Below are positions 14,067-17,685 of a stretch of 17,685 bases of DNA, piece after piece. Origin of the DNA: Spirochaetae bacterium HGW-Spirochaetae-7 (GTDB taxonomy: Bacteria > Spirochaetota > Spirochaetia > Treponematales > UBA12059); contig PGXR01000026.1 of NCBI GenBank assembly GCA_002839245.1, positions 1-17,685 of the forward strand. Direction: 5' to 3'. The notes below the pieces were generated by a model. The model was not told the DNA's origin, searched no databases, and worked only from the letters and a program-made list of their open reading frames with translations. Within the stretch, counting starts at the first letter, position 1. Each line of letters starts with the position of its first letter. Position numbers and translations under genes: made by a program.

Positions 14067-16251
14067 ACGCTATCCGTCGATCATGCGTCTGAGGCTGGCG
14101 TTTCGGGACGCCGGCAAGCGCCGCCGCTTCGGCGCCGTCGCCATCGCCGTAGCGCTGTGCTACGCGGCGTTCATCGGCTTTGGCGCCGTGTCGGGTACGG
14201 CCGGCCTGAACGGCTACGAGGTCGGCAAGGTGGCGGACCGCGACATAGTCGCGGAGAGGGATATCGTCTACGTCGACGCCAAGGCGACCAGGATACGCGT
14301 CGATGCCGAGCGCCGGCTCGTTCCCGCTGTCTTCTCCATTGACGACTCCGTCGGAAAATCCGCGGTGGAAGCGATCATTGCATTCAGGAAAGGTTTCCTC
14401 GATCTGGCGTCGGGAACGAAGACCGGTGACGAACTTGCGCTCAGGCTCCGTGGGCGATTCCCCGATCTGGGAGCCTCGGACCTGCCTGGTCGCCTTGCCG
14501 ACTATCCCGCCCCCGGGAACGCCATCGAGCAGGCAAGGTTCGTGCTCGAAGCGCTGATGCACCGCGGCGTCTTTGCCATCCCCGATTCGGGACTGGAAGA
14601 TTACAATCCCGAGAGCATAGAACTCCGCCGCTGGACCGACGGGCCGCTCGTCTACGAACAGGTACCGATTGAAAAGGCAACCACGCAGAGGCGCGTCAAG
14701 GCAGCCGCGAACGAACTGGCCAAGTCGCTGAAGCTGTCGGCGACCATGACGACGCTGGCTGCCGATACGGCTGCCGCCTTCACCCATGAAAACGCCTTCT
14801 TCGATTCCGAGCAAAGCCGCCGCCGGCTGGAGGCTGCCGTCTCGAGGGTCGACCCGGTCATGCGCAAGATAGCAAAGGGCGACAAGGTCATCCGGCAAGG
14901 CTTCATAGTAACGGCCGAAGATATTGAGAGGCTGGCCGCGATGCGCGGCCCCGGTTCGCGTCTCGACGCGCTATACATGCTCGGCGGGCTCATCATGCTG
15001 GTGATCCTTTCGGTCGGAGCCGTGTCGATTCTGGGCCGGGCCGATACGGGCATCAAGCCGGAAGGGCCAACCTTTCCGTTCGTGGTGGTCATGGCGGCCG
15101 GGGATTTCGTGTTCGCGTCGGCCCTGCAGGCATTCCTGCCCGCCACGATGGACGCGCAGTTCGAAGCCTTCCTGCCCATGGCGCTCCTTTCGATGCTCGC
15201 TGCAATCCTTGTCGGCGAGCGGTTCGCCCTGCTGTTCACCGTCCTGCTGTCGGCCAGCCTTCTGCTCGTTACCGGTTTCGACGCGTTCGCGCCTGCCCAG
15301 GCCACCCTTTCCGGAATTGCCGGCATAGTCCTCGTCAGGCGGGCGGAAAAGCGCATCGACCTGGTGCGCGCCGGAACGCAGCTCGCGCTTGTCCGATTCA
15401 TTTTCGGCTTCGCGCTGGCCGCGCTCGCGGACCGGGGTTTCATCGGCTCGTTCGGTACCGGCTTCTGGTCGGCGATAAACGGTTTCATGTGCGGCGTCCT
15501 GGCGCTGGCCTTCCTGCCTGTCCTCGAGCAGGCGCTCAACGTGCCGACCGTCTTCAGGCTGCAGGAGCTGTCCGACCTCAACGCGCCGGCGCTCAAGCAG
15601 CTGCTGTCAGTCGCCCCCGGCACCTACAGCCACTCGGTCACCGTAGCCCATCTCGCAGAATCGGCGTGCAGGGAGATAGGCGCCGATGCCTTGCTCGCCC
15701 GCGTCGGCGCGTACTACCACGACATCGGCAAGATCGAGAAGCCCGAGTATTTCATCGAGAACCAGTCCGGCTACAACAAGCATGACGACATCAACCCGAG
15801 ATTGTCAGCTACGGTACTCAGGGGGCACGTGAAATTCGGCCTGGAGCGGGCCGACGCGCTGAGGCTGCCAGACAGCGTCAAGGCGATCATCGCCGAGCAC
15901 CACGGCACGACGCTCATAAGCTATTTCTACGCGCAGGCCCAGAAGGAAGAGCGCGATACCAGTTCGGAGGATTACCGCTATCCCGGTCCGCTGCCCTCGA
16001 GCAGGGAAGCCGCCGTCGTGATGCTCGCGGACTGCGTCGAGGCGGCGTCCAGGACGCTGAAGCGACCGACCGTTTCGAAGCTCGACCAGTTCGTCAAGGA
16101 GATGGTCATGGGCAGGTACGAAACCGGCCAGCTCGTCAAGTCGAAGCTGACCTTCAGCGACCTGGAACTGATCAAGAACTCGTTCTCGCGCATCCTCGCC
16201 GGCCATTTCCATTCCAGGATAGAGTATCCCAAGACCAGGGAGCAGGCGTGA
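14050..16251 (+). CDS. pgpH: 7TM-HD phosphodiesterase (PgpH/YqfF-type), probable c-di-AMP hydrolase
   Basis: A 733-residue membrane protein. One N-terminal membrane segment (about 28-47) is followed by an extracytoplasmic 7TMR-HDED domain (about 55-295), a bundle of membrane segments (about 303-490) and a cytoplasmic HD domain (about 520-690). HD motifs are visible: TYSHSVTVAHLAE, YYHDIGKIEKPEYF with H557-D558, LRGHVKFG, IIAEHHGT and LADCVEAASR. This is the full metal-ligand set. In Firmicutes PgpH hydrolyses c-di-AMP to 5'-pApA; the same reaction is inferred here. No diadenylate cyclase lies in the window. ATG 14050 overlaps phoH by 17 bp behind AAGGAAG. ATG 14083 in frame is an alternative that removes an eleven-residue tail. 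The stop overlaps ybeY (GTGA). Confidence 0.92.
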   Translation: MSPNSERYPSIMRLRLAFRDAGKRRRFGAVAIAVALCYAAFIGFGAVSGTAGLNGYEVGKVADRDIVAERDIVYVDAKATRIRVDAERRLVPAVFSIDDSVGKSAVEAIIAFRKGFLDLASGTKTGDELALRLRGRFPDLGASDLPGRLADYPAPGNAIEQARFVLEALMHRGVFAIPDSGLEDYNPESIELRRWTDGPLVYEQVPIEKATTQRRVKAAANELAKSLKLSATMTTLAADTAAAFTHENAFFDSEQSRRRLEAAVSRVDPVMRKIAKGDKVIRQGFIVTAEDIERLAAMRGPGSRLDALYMLGGLIMLVILSVGAVSILGRADTGIKPEGPTFPFVVVMAAGDFVFASALQAFLPATMDAQFEAFLPMALLSMLAAILVGERFALLFTVLLSASLLLVTGFDAFAPAQATLSGIAGIVLVRRAEKRIDLVRAGTQLALVRFIFGFALAALADRGFIGSFGTGFWSAINGFMCGVLALAFLPVLEQALNVPTVFRLQELSDLNAPALKQLLSVAPGTYSHSVTVAHLAESACREIGADALLARVGAYYHDIGKIEKPEYFIENQSGYNKHDDINPRLSATVLRGHVKFGLERADALRLPDSVKAIIAEHHGTTLISYFYAQAQKEERDTSSEDYRYPGPLPSSREAAVVMLADCVEAASRTLKRPTVSKLDQFVKEMVMGRYETGQLVKSKLTFSDLELIKNSFSRILAGHFHSRIEYPKTREQA

Positions 16252-16700
16252 ACTCGGTTGCCATCGACTGGCGCGACATCCCCGAACCTGCATGGCTCGA
16301 TCGGGCGGCCGCGTTCGCGACCAAGGTCGTGGATGCCGCTTGCCTGGACGGGTGGGACCTCTCCATACTCCTCTGCGGCGAGGAGTTCATGGCTGGCCTC
16401 AATCGCGAGTACAGGGGCAAGGAAGGATCGACCGACGTACTGTCCTTCGAGTTAGGCGATTGGGTTGATGGCGAAAACGGACGTCGCTATATGGCGGGAG
16501 ACGTGGTACTATGTTTCGACGTGCTGGCGCGGAACGCCGCCTCATTCGGGGTGTCCGAGGACGAGGAACTCAGGCGGCTGATCATCCATGGCGTGTTGCA
16601 CCTTGCCGGCATGGATCATGAATCGAACAGTCCCGACGAGCCGATGCTCGCCAGGCAGGAGTACCTGCTCGGGTTACTGGCGGAGGAAAAGATATTTTGA
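16248..16700 (+). CDS. ybeY: Endoribonuclease YbeY (16S rRNA maturation)
   Basis: A 150-residue zinc-dependent RNase acting in 16S rRNA 3'-end processing and ribosome quality control. The hallmark H-x3-H-x5-H is intact: HGVLHLAGMDH with H114, H118 and H124. The upstream conserved segment NREYRGKEGSTDVLSF is also present. Length is normal. The start is GTG at 16248, in a GTGA overlap with the HD gene stop, with AGGGAG (16237-16242) five nt upstream. The stop overlaps the next start as TTGA. Clustering with phoH and corC is a widespread arrangement. Confidence 0.96.
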   Translation: MNSVAIDWRDIPEPAWLDRAAAFATKVVDAACLDGWDLSILLCGEEFMAGLNREYRGKEGSTDVLSFELGDWVDGENGRRYMAGDVVLCFDVLARNAASFGVSEDEELRRLIIHGVLHLAGMDHESNSPDEPMLARQEYLLGLLAEEKIF

Positions 16701-17494
16701 AGACGAGCGGAATCATCGCAAAAATCGTGAAGGCCCTGCGGCCACGTTCCGAGGACGAGGAAGAAGAGGCTGACGAAGCCAATACCGAGCGCCGCGAGAT
16801 GATCAGGGGAATCCAGGAACTTTCCGAGACGACCGTCAAGGAGGTCATGGTTCCGAGGATCGATACGGTCTTTATCCCCATAGACGCGAACCGGGAAGGG
16901 TTGCTCGAGGCGGCGACAAGTTGCGGCCACTCGAGGATCCCGGTGTACCGCGAGACCATCGACGACGTCGTCGGCGTCCTTTACGTCAAGGATCTCCTTC
17001 TGTCCATCGCGAAGCAGGACGGCATCGACCTGGCCTCGATGATACGCAAGCCGTACTTCGTTCCCGAATCAAAGCGCATCGATTCCCTGCTCCGCGAGTT
17101 CAAGCGTCGGCATGTCCATATAGCCATCGCCATCGACGAGTATGGCGGCGTCTCCGGCATCGTCTGCATGGAAGACATAATAGAGGAGATTGTCGGCGAC
17201 ATCCAGGACGAGTTCGACAACGAACGCGAGGACATAGTCGCCATTGGCGATACCGCCTGGCTGTGCGACGCGCGCGTCAACCTCGAGGACCTGAACGAAG
17301 AACTTGACCTTGGCCTGCCGGTCGAGGGATTCGATACCCTGGGCGGCTTCGTCTTCGACCTGTTCGGCAAGATTCCGGCGCGGTACGAGAAAGTGAGCTG
17401 GCGAAGCTTCGACTTCGTCATACAGGAAATGGACGGACACCGCATCGGTGCCGTCAAGATCCTGAGGCGGCCGGAGGCTCCCCAGGAGCCGTGA
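16697..17494 (+). CDS. corC: CorC/TlyC-family CBS-domain protein
   Basis: A 265-residue cytoplasmic protein with an acidic N-terminal stretch (SEDEEEEADEAN, about 18-29), a CBS pair (about 48-170; RIPVYRETIDDVVGVLYVKD, then IAIDEYGGVSGIVCMEDIIEEIVGDI) and a C-terminal CorC_HlyC domain (about 180-260; LEDLNEELDLGLP, GFDTLGGFVFDLFGKIP). There is no N-terminal DUF21 membrane domain, so this is the short CorC/TlyC form. The family is linked to Mg/Co efflux in enterobacteria. It is called hemolysin TlyC in spirochaetes, a label of doubtful biochemical meaning. The start is TTG at 16697 in a TTGA overlap with ybeY, preceded by GGAGGAAAA. The stop overlaps the following GTG. Confidence 0.93.
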   Translation: MKTSGIIAKIVKALRPRSEDEEEEADEANTERREMIRGIQELSETTVKEVMVPRIDTVFIPIDANREGLLEAATSCGHSRIPVYRETIDDVVGVLYVKDLLLSIAKQDGIDLASMIRKPYFVPESKRIDSLLREFKRRHVHIAIAIDEYGGVSGIVCMEDIIEEIVGDIQDEFDNEREDIVAIGDTAWLCDARVNLEDLNEELDLGLPVEGFDTLGGFVFDLFGKIPARYEKVSWRSFDFVIQEMDGHRIGAVKILRRPEAPQEP

Positions 17495-17685
17495 CGGGGA
17501 GTGCCGCCTCGATCCGTGCCGCCGTCGTCGCGTCTCTCATTTCAGCGGTCCTTGTCTTGGCCGTATCGGCGCAGGGAACGGTACGGGGCTCCAGGCCCGC
17601 CGACGCCAGGGAACTGCGGGAGATGGACCACGCGATCACTGTCGGGTCGGAACGGGCGGCCGATCTCGTGGCCAAGATGCTGGCC
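17491..17685 (+). CDS. Secreted protein of unknown function, 3' partial
   Basis: The frame opens with GTG at 17491 in a GTGA overlap with corC and remains open to the last base (65 codons). The N-terminus is a plausible signal peptide: basic IRAAV, a hydrophobic core VVASLISAVLVLAV and a possible cleavage near SAQG. The visible mature part is charged and helical (ADARELREMDHAITVGSERA). AGGAG at 17484-17488 lies very close to the start, so an upstream GGAGG may serve instead. The family cannot be determined from this fragment. Operon position suggests co-expression with corC. Confidence 0.7.
   Translation, partial: MTGSAASIRAAVVASLISAVLVLAVSAQGTVRGSRPADARELREMDHAITVGSERAADLVAKMLA

Overview
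This 17.7 kb window looks like chromosomal DNA from a high-GC, diderm, spirochaete-like bacterium. That assignment is inferred from gene content and order. uvrA sits directly beside a very long LptD-type outer-membrane protein gene, an adjacency I also recall from Treponema pallidum. It is followed by a phoH - HD-domain phosphodiesterase - ybeY - corC/tlyC cluster. No rRNA, tRNA, CRISPR array, intact transposase or prophage gene was seen.

Layout. (1) Positions 1-2325 are lower in GC and hold two repeat-type surface-protein loci. One is the 3' part of an RCC1-repeat gene, an exact 150-nt periodic array that runs in from outside the window. The other is a decayed DUF285/BspA-like gene. (2) Positions 2637-5319 hold a three-gene operon. 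A TetR-family regulator with a clear imperfect palindromic operator over its promoter is followed, with overlapping reading frames, by two distantly related multi-pass membrane proteins of unknown function. The first is high-GC and the second clearly AT-richer. (3) Positions 5430-6247, minus strand, hold a two-gene redox unit: a membrane-anchored FMN-binding protein with an SGAT flavinylation motif, then a small flavodoxin. (4) Positions 6426-9257 hold full-length uvrA. (5) Positions 9255-9540 are a repeat-rich intergenic region: thirteen tandem 7-bp units, a 34-bp direct repeat, and a 13-bp-arm stem-loop. (6) Positions 9578-13021 hold the LptD-like protein. (7) Positions 13080-17685 hold a tightly overlapping operon: phoH, a PgpH/YqfF-type 7TM-HD protein, ybeY, corC, and the start of a secreted protein cut off by the window end.

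How the genes may work together. uvrA is nucleotide excision repair, the LptD-like protein is outer-membrane biogenesis, and phoH/ybeY/HD/corC is the widely conserved RNA-maturation and stress cluster with a probable c-di-AMP phosphodiesterase. FMN-binding protein and flavodoxin could form a short electron-transfer chain. The least explained locus is the TetR plus paired membrane protein operon, and it is my best candidate for an undescribed system. uvrA and the LptD-like gene each have a promoter-like -10 hexamer only 10-11 nt before the start codon and no Shine-Dalgarno sequence, so both may be leaderless. phoH is a possible third case.
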